Position numbers and translations under genes: made by a program. A stretch of 39,000 bases of DNA, taken from contig DZBD01000005.1 of assembly GCA_022729795.1 (NCBI GenBank), positions 1 to 39,000 on the forward strand, read 5' to 3'. This stretch comes from Sulfuricurvum sp. (GTDB taxonomy: Bacteria; Campylobacterota; Campylobacteria; Campylobacterales; Sulfurimonadaceae). Below the pieces are notes generated by a model, which was not told the DNA's origin, did no database searches, and saw only the letters and a program-made list of their open reading frames with translations. Positions 25,128 to 34,254 of the stretch are shown here, piece by piece (the first letter of the stretch is position 1; each line of letters starts with the position of its first letter).

Positions 25128-25138
25128 TACAGTTATAA
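25128..25138 (+). promoter_or_regulatory. Candidate late promoter (TACAGTTATAA) immediately before a terminator hairpin
   Basis: An exact motif copy between the tube stop and the hairpin at 25143. If TTATAA acts as a -10 box, transcription would start near 25145, so the hairpin would form the 5' end of the next mRNA while terminating the incoming one. Confidence 0.45.
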
Positions 25139-25142
25139 AAAG

Positions 25143-25174
25143 AGCATAACCTTATTTAAGGGTTATGCTTTTTT
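25143..25174 (+). terminator. Rho-independent terminator after the tail tube gene
   Basis: AGCATAACC (25143-25151) pairs with GGTTATGCT (25161-25169) around a short loop and runs into a T tract. It separates abundant sheath/tube transcripts from the chaperone and tape-measure genes. Confidence 0.9.
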
Positions 25175-25201
25175 ATTGTTAAACTAAAACAAAATTGTAA
25201 A

Positions 25202-25576
25202 ATGATTGCAAGACAACATTCCTTTGAATTCAAGGGAGAAAAAATTGTAGTAAACTTCCCTACAGTAGGACAGTTAATCGACATGGAGTCTATGAAACAA
25301 CTCCTAACAGGTAACAGATATGCAGCTATGGCATCATCTAATTTAAAGTCAATGAACTTTTCTTTAAACTTAGTAGACGCCATTGTTTTCTTTCAGGTTA
25401 TGAGCCCGAAAGTTAAGCGTATGATTGAAATAGATGATTATACTAAATTAGACCCTATCATAGCAAAAGAATTAGTTGAAATATATCAAAAAGATATTTT
25501 TGCACCTTGGTATTACGAAATACTAAAAGAACTATATTCTTATGGCGACGCTGATTCAACCGAAAAAGAATCTTAA
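25202..25576 (+). CDS. Tail assembly chaperone, upstream part
   Basis: 124 residues, between tube and tape measure where lambda G/GT-type or Mu gp41/42-type chaperones lie. The sequence has an N-terminal beta segment (HSFEFKGEKIVVNFPTVGQLID) then helices, as in that family. The next reading frame overlaps by 35 bases in the +1 (or -2) frame, the classical layout for programmed frameshifting, although the second frame also has its own ATG. Chaperone role inferred from order and overlap. Confidence 0.65.
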   Translation: MIARQHSFEFKGEKIVVNFPTVGQLIDMESMKQLLTGNRYAAMASSNLKSMNFSLNLVDAIVFFQVMSPKVKRMIEIDDYTKLDPIIAKELVEIYQKDIFAPWYYEILKELYSYGDADSTEKES

Positions 25577-25847
25577 ACAGGAAGTAAGACATCTTGTTTT
25601 TGAATGGAGTAAATTTCCTATAGATTATTGGTGGAGAAAAAAGTATAACGTCCCATTTGGTTCTAAACAACATAGGGAAATGTCTTTCTTTGATATGTTG
25701 TTCGAATTCGAAGAAAATAAAATGTTATTCGACAAGAAAATCGATTTAGAAGTCGATGAAGACGAAGAATACGAAGTTATGTCTCAAGATGAGATTGACA
25801 AAGAATATGAAACAATAGATATAGAAGATTTACCAGAAGACTTATAA
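25542..25847 (+). CDS. Tail assembly chaperone, downstream part
   Basis: 101 residues overlapping the upstream chaperone by 35 bases in another frame. FEWSKFPIDYWWRKKYNVPFG followed by REMSFFDMLFEFEE resembles the second chaperone of Bacteroides-type myophages; the C-terminus (70-101) is strongly acidic. It may be translated from its ATG at 25542 or as an extension of the upstream protein by frameshifting. The overlap contains a GAAAAAGAA run and a TCT-TAA stop context, but neither is a textbook slippery site. It starts the short run to the tape measure gene. Confidence 0.65.
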   Translation: MATLIQPKKNLKQEVRHLVFEWSKFPIDYWWRKKYNVPFGSKQHREMSFFDMLFEFEENKMLFDKKIDLEVDEDEEYEVMSQDEIDKEYETIDIEDLPEDL

Positions 25848-25848
25848 T

Positions 25849-27768
25849 ATGCCGGATATAACAGTAAACATACGAGGAAATGCTGAACAACTTAGAAGGG
25901 AACTTAACGACGTGTCAAACGTCGGAGGTTCCCAAGGTGTTGTTAACAGACAAGATGTATTTGAACAATTCTCTGAAAGAAAAGAAAATAAGGGTAAATT
26001 CAACGACCGTTACTATGAAGATTTAGCTCGACAGAGAATGAATGACGCTCAAGCTGAAATAGCAAGGCGTTACGATGAAAGAAGAGCTGACCTTCAAGGT
26101 AAAACAGAGGGAAGGTACGATGAAGTAGACCGTAGAGTTGAGGAAGCAAGAAAGATTGCTGAAGGTAGTTATTCAAATCCTAATGACCCTTTAGTTAAAG
26201 GAATGCTTGACCAACAGATGGAAGGTATGCGTGAGCGTATGTATCGTGAAGTTGGAGGAAAAGTTGACCGAGAAGAAGAGTCGTTAAATCAACAAGAAAA
26301 AGAAGAAAAACAAAACGTTGAAAAAGAGTTAATCGAAGCTATCCGGAATTTAGCTGACGAATATCAAAACCAAGCTTCTGAAGGCAGCGATAGTTATATT
26401 GGTAAACTTCGTGAAGAAAAAAGAAGATTACTAACAGAACGAGATTCAGCTTCCGACGAGGACGAAGCACTTGATAGACAAAGGGAGATTGATTCTTTAA
26501 ACGAAAGATTATCTCCATTCGACGGAAGAACAGGTCGTGAACAAGAAGTAGACCCTTATGGATTAAAGATATTAGGACTCACTACAAGCGGAGGAAACGC
26601 AGTTCGTGCGTTAGGTGAAGGAAATATAGGAGGAGCGGTTCAAGGTGTTTCAGGAGGCATAGCTTCAGCTGTAGGTGGAAAAGCAGGTATGGCTATCGGA
26701 GGAGTTGGAGGAACTGTCGGAATGATTTGGGAGTTAATCGAAATGTTCGCTGACGCTGACGGTAAATTAAGAGAATTTACAAGAAGTAGAGCCGTATCGG
26801 GAGGGAAGTTAGGAACTGAAGGTTTTGATGCTTTAAAACAAACCTTAGAGCAGGGAGCGTTCGGAATGACTAATCAGGATATAGGATTATCCGAACAAGA
26901 CTTTGTTAAGATGGCAGCTGAATCTATATCAAAAAGAGGAACGTCTGAAAATTGGTACCAAGAAGCTATGGGTCAAGTAGCTATGGAAAAATCTTTGAAC
27001 TTAAAAGAGGGTTCTTTACAAGAAGGAGGACAATTCGATAGATACGGTAAAACGGTTACAGACTCAGTTGCTGGAATGGTTACTATGTTAACCGAAATGA
27101 CTAAAGCTGGAATTAATACAGGTGTATCTGAAACCGACTTCACAAGGGTTCAAGAAAAATACGACATACAACAAGGTGTAATGAGGAATTATATGGGTAT
27201 GTCAGACAAACCTTCATACGCTGCCGCAAATACTATGTTAGGAGCAATGTCGTCTATCGGAGGAATAACTCAAGATTCGAGAATAGGAGGAGAAATTCAA
27301 GCTATGCAAGGTATGGTTCGGAATCCTATGAATGACAGGATGAGAGCTCTCGTTATGGATACGGCTTCAGAAATACTTCCGGAAGCTGGCGGTAAATTGA
27401 GTGCTATAGATATGTTGATGAAAAAACCCGAGAATGAAAATAAAGTTATTCAAGCCGTCATGGAAAGAATAACGAAACAGTTCGGAGGAATGGATACTGA
27501 GATGGGATATTTTGCTATGAAGGCTGCTTTACCAAACATTTCCCCAGACCGATTAATGGAAATATCAAAAGGTATAGCAGGAGGAAAAGCAGGTGAAATT
27601 CTTAAAACAGGAGGAGCAGCAGGAGCTTTTGCCGGAATTAGAAAAGAAGATTACATAAAACAAGCTGCAACTCTTGTAACAGGAGTTGCCGAAGCTAAAG
27701 TAGCGGTTGTAGATGCTATCAAGGGATTAGGAACATTATTTGGAGGAAAAAGCAACGATTCAAAATAA
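25849..27768 (+). CDS. Tape measure protein
   Basis: 639 residues. Residues 1-235 are highly charged helical/coiled coil (ARRYDERRADLQGKTEGRYD and similar). A Gly/Ala-rich hydrophobic stretch (about 250-297) follows, as in tape-measure proteins that can insert into membranes. The C-terminal half is helical with many Gly and Met. Position after two tail chaperones and before the hub fits. Using roughly 1.5 angstrom per residue, a 639-residue measure implies a tail of about 95 nm, an estimate only. Confidence 0.75.
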   Translation: MPDITVNIRGNAEQLRRELNDVSNVGGSQGVVNRQDVFEQFSERKENKGKFNDRYYEDLARQRMNDAQAEIARRYDERRADLQGKTEGRYDEVDRRVEEARKIAEGSYSNPNDPLVKGMLDQQMEGMRERMYREVGGKVDREEESLNQQEKEEKQNVEKELIEAIRNLADEYQNQASEGSDSYIGKLREEKRRLLTERDSASDEDEALDRQREIDSLNERLSPFDGRTGREQEVDPYGLKILGLTTSGGNAVRALGEGNIGGAVQGVSGGIASAVGGKAGMAIGGVGGTVGMIWELIEMFADADGKLREFTRSRAVSGGKLGTEGFDALKQTLEQGAFGMTNQDIGLSEQDFVKMAAESISKRGTSENWYQEAMGQVAMEKSLNLKEGSLQEGGQFDRYGKTVTDSVAGMVTMLTEMTKAGINTGVSETDFTRVQEKYDIQQGVMRNYMGMSDKPSYAAANTMLGAMSSIGGITQDSRIGGEIQAMQGMVRNPMNDRMRALVMDTASEILPEAGGKLSAIDMLMKKPENENKVIQAVMERITKQFGGMDTEMGYFAMKAALPNISPDRLMEISKGIAGGKAGEILKTGGAAGAFAGIRKEDYIKQAATLVTGVAEAKVAVVDAIKGLGTLFGGKSNDSK

Positions 27769-27771
27769 GTT

Positions 27772-29001
27772 ATGACTGAGAATAATAAAGAAGAAAAATT
27801 TGTTACGTTAATTCACAGAGATTCCGACGTGTTAACTTTGACTGAATTTATGGACAAAGAAATGATTTATGAAATAGAACCAAAGGATTTATTTGAAATC
27901 AATAGAGAATTTATTTGGTTACAGATGAATAAAGATACTTTTTCATCTTATGCTGAAGGAAGTGTTCCAAAATCGAGTGCGGAATTAAAATTAGATATGT
28001 TTCTTCCAAGACCTTGTAATTTGAATATTCCAGCAAAGAACGTAAAAAAGGAGCTTTTAATTTCTCAAACTAATCTACAAACTAACGAAGATGAATTTTT
28101 TGCATTCAGCGACGAAAATATACAAAAAAGTTTTTTGAACAATTTCACAGCTATTGTAGAAGAAAATAATTCATATTCTAAAAATAATTACAATTGCACT
28201 GTTCTCATTTATTGCAAGGCTCTTAATGTAAATTTGTTCAAGGGTGGTATTGTAATGGGAGATAAACTCCTGGATGTTTCAAATTACGTTGTAGGATTAA
28301 ATACTTTTGTTGATAAAAACGGAGGTAATTTTACAATAAAACTTCCATTCCTTACAAAGGATAAACAGAATTTAACAGTTGGTCTTTCTGACGACCCTTT
28401 CTTTTATGAAATACCTAGAATTCAGGATAATTTGAGTTCTTACAAAAAGTCAGATTTCAATTCTAATATAGACTATTTTTCTAATGTAATTCAAAGTAAC
28501 GACTTGGTATTCATAAAATTCGATAGTATAAAAAGAAAAGATGAAACCATACAAATAGAAGCTTCAGACCTTCCTAACGAAAATTTTGATATGATTGCTT
28601 TGGTTGATGAAATAACCGTTTCTAAATCAGCTCAAAATTCAGATGTTAGTGTAGAAATTATAGGAAGAGATTTGATGAAATTGTTAATCGACGATTCGAG
28701 TAATTTCTTTCAAGTTTCAACAACAAATTCTCCTGAAAGTATATTTTGTAATACTCACAGTTTCGGCGACGCTTCATCTGTAGATAAAACAGGAAAAGGT
28801 TATCCCGACCCTATAAAAAGAGTTAGAAGATTAGTTGGAGAAATAGACGTTTTTTCAAACAGGACGAATATGAGTTTGTCATTTATATTGAAAGGAGTTA
28901 TTTCTCAATTAGCAAATATTGAAATAATTAACAACGCTTTTTTCGATTCTTGGGGAAGTAAAAGAACTACATTCAAAGAATTAACACCTATTAAAAAATG
29001 A
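27772..29001 (+). CDS. Baseplate hub protein, N-terminal half
   Basis: 409 residues. Beta-rich regions with VDEITVSKSAQNSDVSVEII followed by GRDLMKLLIDDS match the first half of gp27/Mu gp44-type hub proteins; in such proteins the GRDL segment is followed by the second hub half. Here the reading frame ends soon after (about residue 409) and the rest appears in the next gene behind an M23 peptidase domain. The genes overlap by four bases (ATGA). I interpret this as a split hub. The alternative is two separate baseplate proteins. Confidence 0.65.
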   Translation: MTENNKEEKFVTLIHRDSDVLTLTEFMDKEMIYEIEPKDLFEINREFIWLQMNKDTFSSYAEGSVPKSSAELKLDMFLPRPCNLNIPAKNVKKELLISQTNLQTNEDEFFAFSDENIQKSFLNNFTAIVEENNSYSKNNYNCTVLIYCKALNVNLFKGGIVMGDKLLDVSNYVVGLNTFVDKNGGNFTIKLPFLTKDKQNLTVGLSDDPFFYEIPRIQDNLSSYKKSDFNSNIDYFSNVIQSNDLVFIKFDSIKRKDETIQIEASDLPNENFDMIALVDEITVSKSAQNSDVSVEIIGRDLMKLLIDDSSNFFQVSTTNSPESIFCNTHSFGDASSVDKTGKGYPDPIKRVRRLVGEIDVFSNRTNMSLSFILKGVISQLANIEIINNAFFDSWGSKRTTFKELTPIKK

Positions 29002-30566
29002 ACAAATTTTATAGCGGTTTCGTAGGTAATTTATCGACTTTAAAAGTCACAAGTCCTTTTGGAGTTAAGAGAAAAAATCATACTCATTCCGGATTAGATA
29101 TAGGTATTCCTGTAGGTACTCAACTGTTAGCTCCTTTCGACGGATTCGTTTACAATAAATCTGTAATTAAAGGAGGGGGGTTATCGTTGTATTTACAAAG
29201 CGATGAGAATCCTAATTTAATGGTTGTTTTAATGCATTTAAAATCAGTTTCTGTAAATAATGAAGATAAGTTTACATCAGGAAAATTATTAGCTCTTTCC
29301 GGAGGACATCCTTCAGATAAACCAAATTGCGGAAGAAGTACTGGTCCACATTTACATATAGAAGTTAGATTAAACAGAATACCTTACGACCCAACACCTT
29401 TCTTTTCAGATGTTCTTTCAACAAAGTCCGGTAAACAATTTTTTGGTTCTATTCCTCCGGAAGTTTATACAACAGAATTAAGTGCCGCTACATTAAAATC
29501 TATATCTAATTTCTTAAACAATCCTAATGAATCTTTAAATGAATTAGTTGATGAAAATTCTACTGAATACGAAGAAGAAGTTAAGAATACTAATGTAACA
29601 GAAGATTTAGCTCCTGGTATTTGGCAAATAGTTAAATTACTCATAGATTCTTCGGTTGTAGATAAACAGGTTGCTAATTCTGATATAAGTTTAGAAGAAG
29701 GAAGTTTGTTAAATTTCTTCCGTAAAGTTTGTCAAGAACCATTAGTGGAATTAATGAGCGACACTTACGGAAGTCAATTTTATTTTATAACAAGAAGACC
29801 ACCTACAGACCAAATTGGTTACCAAAAGGCTTATGATTACAATGGAATAACTAATCTTTCTGATTTAGATATAATAACTACAAATCTTAAGTGGCATTCC
29901 GAAGGTGGTTATTCTTGGTATCAATTTTTACCTACAGCTGAAATGTTAGGAATAAAGGAAGCAACCCAGTTTGTACCAGCAGTATTCTTTTCTGAATACG
30001 CTTCTATTTGGGGTTCAAAACCTTTGATTGTCGAAAGTAATTATTACACCTACAAAGAAAGTGGAAAATGGAATAAGGGGGACGATAGTAACAAAAATTT
30101 TCAAATATACAATGCTATAGAAGATTTCAAATATCTGATTCAAAGTAACGCTTATCTTCCGTTTACAAGGGAAGGAGTTATCGTTACAACTTTAAACAGG
30201 CAATTGAAAAGAGGAATGTTCGTTACATTACCAAACAGAGAAATATACCATATAGATTCTGTTAACCACGATTACAGTATATCTGAAAATGTAAATGCTA
30301 CAACCACAATGAATGTTTCAAGAGGAATCGTTTCTGATTATATATACGGCAAGAAAATTAAAAACAGATTAATAAGCTATTTTAATGTGATAGATTTTGG
30401 AGACAATAGTAGTGAAATAAATTATTCGAATTGGAGAGAAATAGTTTCAAAGTGGAAAGTTAATCCAGAAGTATTCGGATTCTTTTTAGCAAGACAACAA
30501 TTCCAAAAGTTTGAATTCGAAAAATCAAAATGCGAAGTTACAGCTAATTTGAAAATGAAATCATGA
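28998..30566 (+). CDS. M23 (LytM) peptidase fused to the C-terminal half of the baseplate hub
   Basis: 522 residues. Residues 15-140 are an M23 metallopeptidase: SPFGVKRKNHTHSGLDIG with H30 and D34, a His at 80 (VLMHL) and GPHLHIEV with H118 and H120 as the zinc-site set, so it should cut peptidoglycan cross-bridge peptides. After a Glu-rich linker (about 180-205), IWQIVKLLIDSSVVDK and DTYGSQFYFITRRPP begin the second half of a gp27-like hub, with late beta segments (RQLKRGMFVTLPNREIYHID). This places the cell-wall enzyme at the tail tip, useful at infection. It overlaps both neighbours by four bases. Confidence 0.8.
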   Translation: MNKFYSGFVGNLSTLKVTSPFGVKRKNHTHSGLDIGIPVGTQLLAPFDGFVYNKSVIKGGGLSLYLQSDENPNLMVVLMHLKSVSVNNEDKFTSGKLLALSGGHPSDKPNCGRSTGPHLHIEVRLNRIPYDPTPFFSDVLSTKSGKQFFGSIPPEVYTTELSAATLKSISNFLNNPNESLNELVDENSTEYEEEVKNTNVTEDLAPGIWQIVKLLIDSSVVDKQVANSDISLEEGSLLNFFRKVCQEPLVELMSDTYGSQFYFITRRPPTDQIGYQKAYDYNGITNLSDLDIITTNLKWHSEGGYSWYQFLPTAEMLGIKEATQFVPAVFFSEYASIWGSKPLIVESNYYTYKESGKWNKGDDSNKNFQIYNAIEDFKYLIQSNAYLPFTREGVIVTTLNRQLKRGMFVTLPNREIYHIDSVNHDYSISENVNATTTMNVSRGIVSDYIYGKKIKNRLISYFNVIDFGDNSSEINYSNWREIVSKWKVNPEVFGFFLARQQFQKFEFEKSKCEVTANLKMKS

Positions 30567-31426
30567 ACAAATTAAATAAAAAATTATCTTCTGCCGGAGT
30601 AGGATTCATTGTAATTCCGGAAGATGTAGATAAAAAAACATACGTAAAAAATTGTTACAGAACTTGTAGAGTATCTATAAACGGAGGTTATGGACACGGA
30701 ATTTACAGGGGAATACATATTCCTATGGATGTTATTCAACAAATAAAATTTCCGGACGATTATAAGAGCTTCGGTTCAGCTGTAGTTTGGGTTAAGGATG
30801 GTCAAAGCGGTCAACCTGTTGTTATAGCTTGTTTAGTAGAAGAAGACGATTATTATTCTTTAGGTTCTAATAAGTTCCGAAAGGTTGTTAAAAACGGAAA
30901 CAACATTGTAGATTTATTTATGGACGGAAATAAATCAAGTTTACAAATAAATATAACAGACGATGGTAATAATCCATCTGAAGTAATAGTTAAGTTGGGA
31001 GGCAAGAATAAGAAGTCTGTTTTCAAAATACTTAGCGATAATGAAATAAACCTTTCGGCTGATAATAAAATCAATTTACTTACGGATAATGAGATTTACT
31101 TAGAATCCTCACTTGAAGATAAAATAGTTTCTTTGAAATTCAATCAAGACGGAATATTATACAAGGATTCATTTGAAAATGAAATAGCTGTAAAAGATGG
31201 TGAAATAAATATAAAGTCAAAGAAGATTAATTTTGGAGAGGGTAAATCTCAAGTTGTCTTAGGAAATGAACTTATTAAACTTTTGGAAGATTTATGTTCA
31301 GCTTGCTCGTCTATTACTGTACCGACGCCAGTTGGCCCAAGCGGAATTCCTGTAAACGCTGCACAGTTTACAGTTATTAAAGGACAGTTAAAAAGTACTT
31401 TATCGGATTTAACTTCAACAGATTAA
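30563..31426 (+). CDS. Baseplate spike (gp5/gpV-like)
   Basis: 287 residues. An N-terminal OB-like barrel (CRVSINGGYGHGIYRGIHIP, then AVVWVKDGQSGQPVVIACL) is followed by a repetitive beta segment (about 125-220: KSSLQINIT, KILSDNEINLSADNKINLLT and so on), typical of trimeric spike beta-helices, and a short helical/Pro-rich end. It follows the hub gene as in T4 (gp27-gp5) and Mu. No lysozyme domain is present; the cell-wall enzyme is in the preceding gene. Confidence 0.75.
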   Translation: MNKLNKKLSSAGVGFIVIPEDVDKKTYVKNCYRTCRVSINGGYGHGIYRGIHIPMDVIQQIKFPDDYKSFGSAVVWVKDGQSGQPVVIACLVEEDDYYSLGSNKFRKVVKNGNNIVDLFMDGNKSSLQINITDDGNNPSEVIVKLGGKNKKSVFKILSDNEINLSADNKINLLTDNEIYLESSLEDKIVSLKFNQDGILYKDSFENEIAVKDGEINIKSKKINFGEGKSQVVLGNELIKLLEDLCSACSSITVPTPVGPSGIPVNAAQFTVIKGQLKSTLSDLTSTD

Positions 31427-31427
31427 A

Positions 31428-32156
31428 ATGTCAATACCAAGCGCATTAATCCAACAGACTCAAGATATACTTTTATCGTTAGGGAAAACAGCTGTTCATT
31501 CCTTAGCTCCTAACGATTATGAATACTATTTATGTTCCTTTGAATTATATGATAGTAGCATTAATATGATAGGTTTGTTTTCATTCTCAGTTATGCCTAA
31601 CAATATAATGGAGTCTGAAACTCAGATTGCTAATATAACGAAAACAAATCGTTCCTTAGTTACTTCCTTCAATACTTCATTTGTTCCTAAAGATATATCG
31701 CTACAAGGTAATTTCGGTAGAAAGTTAAGAATGATAATAGGTGATAAGGAAGTTGGAAAATTAGGAAAGGATTTAGAATTTGGTAATTTAGTGAGTCAAA
31801 AAGGTCAGAAAAGTATCTTCGTTAAAACAGGATATGGAATGACAAAGACTCTTGAAAAAATTATAAAAGCCTCTTGGAAGTTAGACGCAAGCGGATTACC
31901 CTGTTTTTTAGTTTTCAGAAATTATTCGTTGAATCATCACTACATAGTAGAAGTAATGCAACATTCCTTTTCTCAAAGTGTTGACATGAATATGATTTGG
32001 AATTATTCTTTAGAATTAAAGGCGGTTGCAGACGCTAAAGTTCTTTTCAAACAAGAAAATAAAAATATATTAAAATCTAAAGCGTTCAAGAACGCTGCAG
32101 CATTAGGTTTGAATAAAATGATTTCTTCTGTAAAAAGAAGTATAATGAGATTTTAA
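31428..32156 (+). CDS. Baseplate/tail-tube-initiator-like protein
   Basis: 242 residues. A beta-rich core with LFSFSVMPNNIMESETQIA, then VPKDISLQGNFGRKL, resembles tube-like or distal-tail fold proteins of baseplates. The C-terminus (about 205-242) is basic and helical. It lies between spike and wedge genes. Specific homology not established; a role in joining tube to hub is inferred. Confidence 0.45.
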   Translation: MSIPSALIQQTQDILLSLGKTAVHSLAPNDYEYYLCSFELYDSSINMIGLFSFSVMPNNIMESETQIANITKTNRSLVTSFNTSFVPKDISLQGNFGRKLRMIIGDKEVGKLGKDLEFGNLVSQKGQKSIFVKTGYGMTKTLEKIIKASWKLDASGLPCFLVFRNYSLNHHYIVEVMQHSFSQSVDMNMIWNYSLELKAVADAKVLFKQENKNILKSKAFKNAAALGLNKMISSVKRSIMRF

Positions 32157-32157
32157 T

Positions 32158-33051
32158 ATGGAACAATATATAATAAAATTTGAAGAAACAACGAAATTCC
32201 CTTTAATGAGTTTGCTCGAAAGGATGAATGATTTCGTAAATAATTCTCTTCCGGAAATAGAAGATTACTTTTCAGGTTCTGTTGAAACTATTGATAGTTT
32301 TCATTTGAAGGAATTAAAAGAACTTATTCAAAAATTTGTAGATTTGATAATGACGTTCAATAAATTTTCTGTAAAATTATCGAACGTTGGATTTTGGGAG
32401 CTCGCTGAGTATTGTACCGATTTACAGTCTTTCTTAGAAAAGGTTTCAAAGATGCCTAAATTCAAAAAAACTTCTTTTAATTACGGAAGTTTTGTTGACA
32501 AAACTCAATCTATAAGGAACGTCGGCGGACAAATGACCTTTGAAAAGATTTCAGAAGAAATGAATTTACCTTCAGAGAATTGGATTGATTTTATGATTAA
32601 AAATCAGATAAACGAACAAGACTGGGATATAAGCGAATTGAAATCTATAAAGGTATTTACACCAAACGAAAGGTTGAACGTTGAAAGCGTATTAGACCAG
32701 CCGATAGGAGAAAGAGTTTACGGTATAGATGTAAATAAACAAATAGATTTCGAAGACAATGATTTATCTTTGTTAAAATACTATGACAATGTAATACAGA
32801 AATGCGATATATTAGGAGGATTAATGAAAGGCGACGTTCCGGAATTTCCTAATTTTGGATTAAGTGATTTGATATCGAACGTAAATCAATTCATTTATCC
32901 TAAAATATCAAACGAGATAAAAGACATATTCTTACAAAACGATTTGTTCGAATCTGTAGATGTTAAGGGTTTCAACTATGAATCTTCGGATGTTAAAATA
33001 GAATTTGAAGTTAAAACGAAATACGATTATAAAACAGAAATAAGCATTTGA
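32158..33051 (+). CDS. Baseplate wedge protein, LysM-like plus gp25/XkdS-like
   Basis: 297 residues in three parts. Residues 1-100 are helical. Residues about 120-170 look like a LysM/gp53-type module (MTFEKISEEMNLPSENWIDF, then IKNQINEQDWDISELKSIKV). From about 190 the sequence resembles XkdS/gp25: RVYGIDVNKQIDFEDNDLSL, GDVPEFPNFGLSDLI, and a final domain IYPKISNEIKDIFLQNDLFE with beta strands to the end. T4 encodes these as separate proteins, so the fusion is notable. The gene precedes and overlaps baseplate J by four bases, the usual gp25-gp6 order. Confidence 0.6.
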   Translation: MEQYIIKFEETTKFPLMSLLERMNDFVNNSLPEIEDYFSGSVETIDSFHLKELKELIQKFVDLIMTFNKFSVKLSNVGFWELAEYCTDLQSFLEKVSKMPKFKKTSFNYGSFVDKTQSIRNVGGQMTFEKISEEMNLPSENWIDFMIKNQINEQDWDISELKSIKVFTPNERLNVESVLDQPIGERVYGIDVNKQIDFEDNDLSLLKYYDNVIQKCDILGGLMKGDVPEFPNFGLSDLISNVNQFIYPKISNEIKDIFLQNDLFESVDVKGFNYESSDVKIEFEVKTKYDYKTEISI

Positions 33052-34253
33052 TTATGATAACTAAAATAACAAATATAGACGAATTGAAACAAATGTTTTT
33101 AGAGATATTTCTCAACAAAACAGATAAGGTTACGGACATATCTAAAGAATCTGTTCTTAATGCTATTGCTTTCAGTTGCGCTAAATTAGCTCAAAAATGT
33201 TTGGTTAACTTAGCGGTTATCGAATCTTATTTATTTCCAGACACTGCTTACGGACAGTATTTAGATGAAATAGCTAAAAGACAAGGTGTATCTCCTAGAT
33301 TCTCAGCTTCCGGAAGTTCTACTTATTTAAGGATTGTTGGAGACCCAGGAACTAACTACAATAAGAATTTAGACATTCGTTTTCATTCTACTTCCGGAAT
33401 TCAATTTTCTTTGGAAAATAGCTTTGTAATGCCTGATTCAGGATATGTTTATGTTAAAGTCAAAAGTGAAGACGTTGGATTGAAAACAAACGTTGACCCG
33501 ATATCTTTAAATAGGATGACTCCGTTCGTTTTAGGACATATCTCTTGCACAAACGAGTACAGGGCGATAGGAGGTTCAGATTCTGAGAATGATGAATTTT
33601 TCAGAATAAGAATTAAGGAAAGTGTAGATAAATTGTCAAGAGGAACTTTGTCATATTTAGAACAAGTCTTAATGAGCATAAACAGCGAAGTTCTGAAGGT
33701 ATTCAAAGGGGGTTTGGATTATAATGGTAAAATGAACATTACGGTTGTGTCTGTAAGTGGAAAAGATTTCTCTGCGGAGGAGTTTGAAGTTATGCTTTCT
33801 AAATCAGAACAGTACTTGAGTTTAAGCGATTTGTTAAGCGACTCAAACGATTATTCTTTGAAATTAAACAACCCTACTTGGCAATTTGTAGACGTTGATT
33901 TTAGAATCAATTTAGACCCTGCTTTTGATGTAGATGTAATTAGGAGAGAGATTCAGATTCAAATCAATAAACAAGTAGATTATAGATTTTGGAATCAAGG
34001 TGATAAGGTTGAATGGGAAAATTTACTATATTCAATCAAAAATATTGAAGGTGTGAGATACGTTCCAGATTCTTATTTTTCTCCGCATATTGACATAAAG
34101 GTTGATAACAATAAATTACCAAGAATAAGAGGTTTTGTTATGAGAGATTTAGAGGGTAATGTTATTTCTGACAATAACAACGTATTAGATAATTTCTTTT
34201 ATCCCAACTCGATTGATTATTCTTTCATTGATTCTATTTTAACAACGATATAA
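33048..34253 (+). CDS. Baseplate J-like wedge protein
   Basis: 401 residues matching the baseplate_J family (Mu gp47, T4 gp6): an N-terminal AFSCAKLAQKCLVNLAVIES helix, TAYGQYLDEIAKRQGVSPR (about 63-81), a beta domain with GGSDSENDEFFRIRIKESVD and NGKMNITVVSVSG, and a C-terminal IREIQIQINKQVD-like region with EGVRYVPDSYF. It forms the ring that holds the wedge together. The start overlaps the upstream gene. Two ATG codons (33048 and 33054) are close; either is possible. Confidence 0.85.
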   Translation: MIMITKITNIDELKQMFLEIFLNKTDKVTDISKESVLNAIAFSCAKLAQKCLVNLAVIESYLFPDTAYGQYLDEIAKRQGVSPRFSASGSSTYLRIVGDPGTNYNKNLDIRFHSTSGIQFSLENSFVMPDSGYVYVKVKSEDVGLKTNVDPISLNRMTPFVLGHISCTNEYRAIGGSDSENDEFFRIRIKESVDKLSRGTLSYLEQVLMSINSEVLKVFKGGLDYNGKMNITVVSVSGKDFSAEEFEVMLSKSEQYLSLSDLLSDSNDYSLKLNNPTWQFVDVDFRINLDPAFDVDVIRREIQIQINKQVDYRFWNQGDKVEWENLLYSIKNIEGVRYVPDSYFSPHIDIKVDNNKLPRIRGFVMRDLEGNVISDNNNVLDNFFYPNSIDYSFIDSILTTI

Positions 34254-34254
34254 T

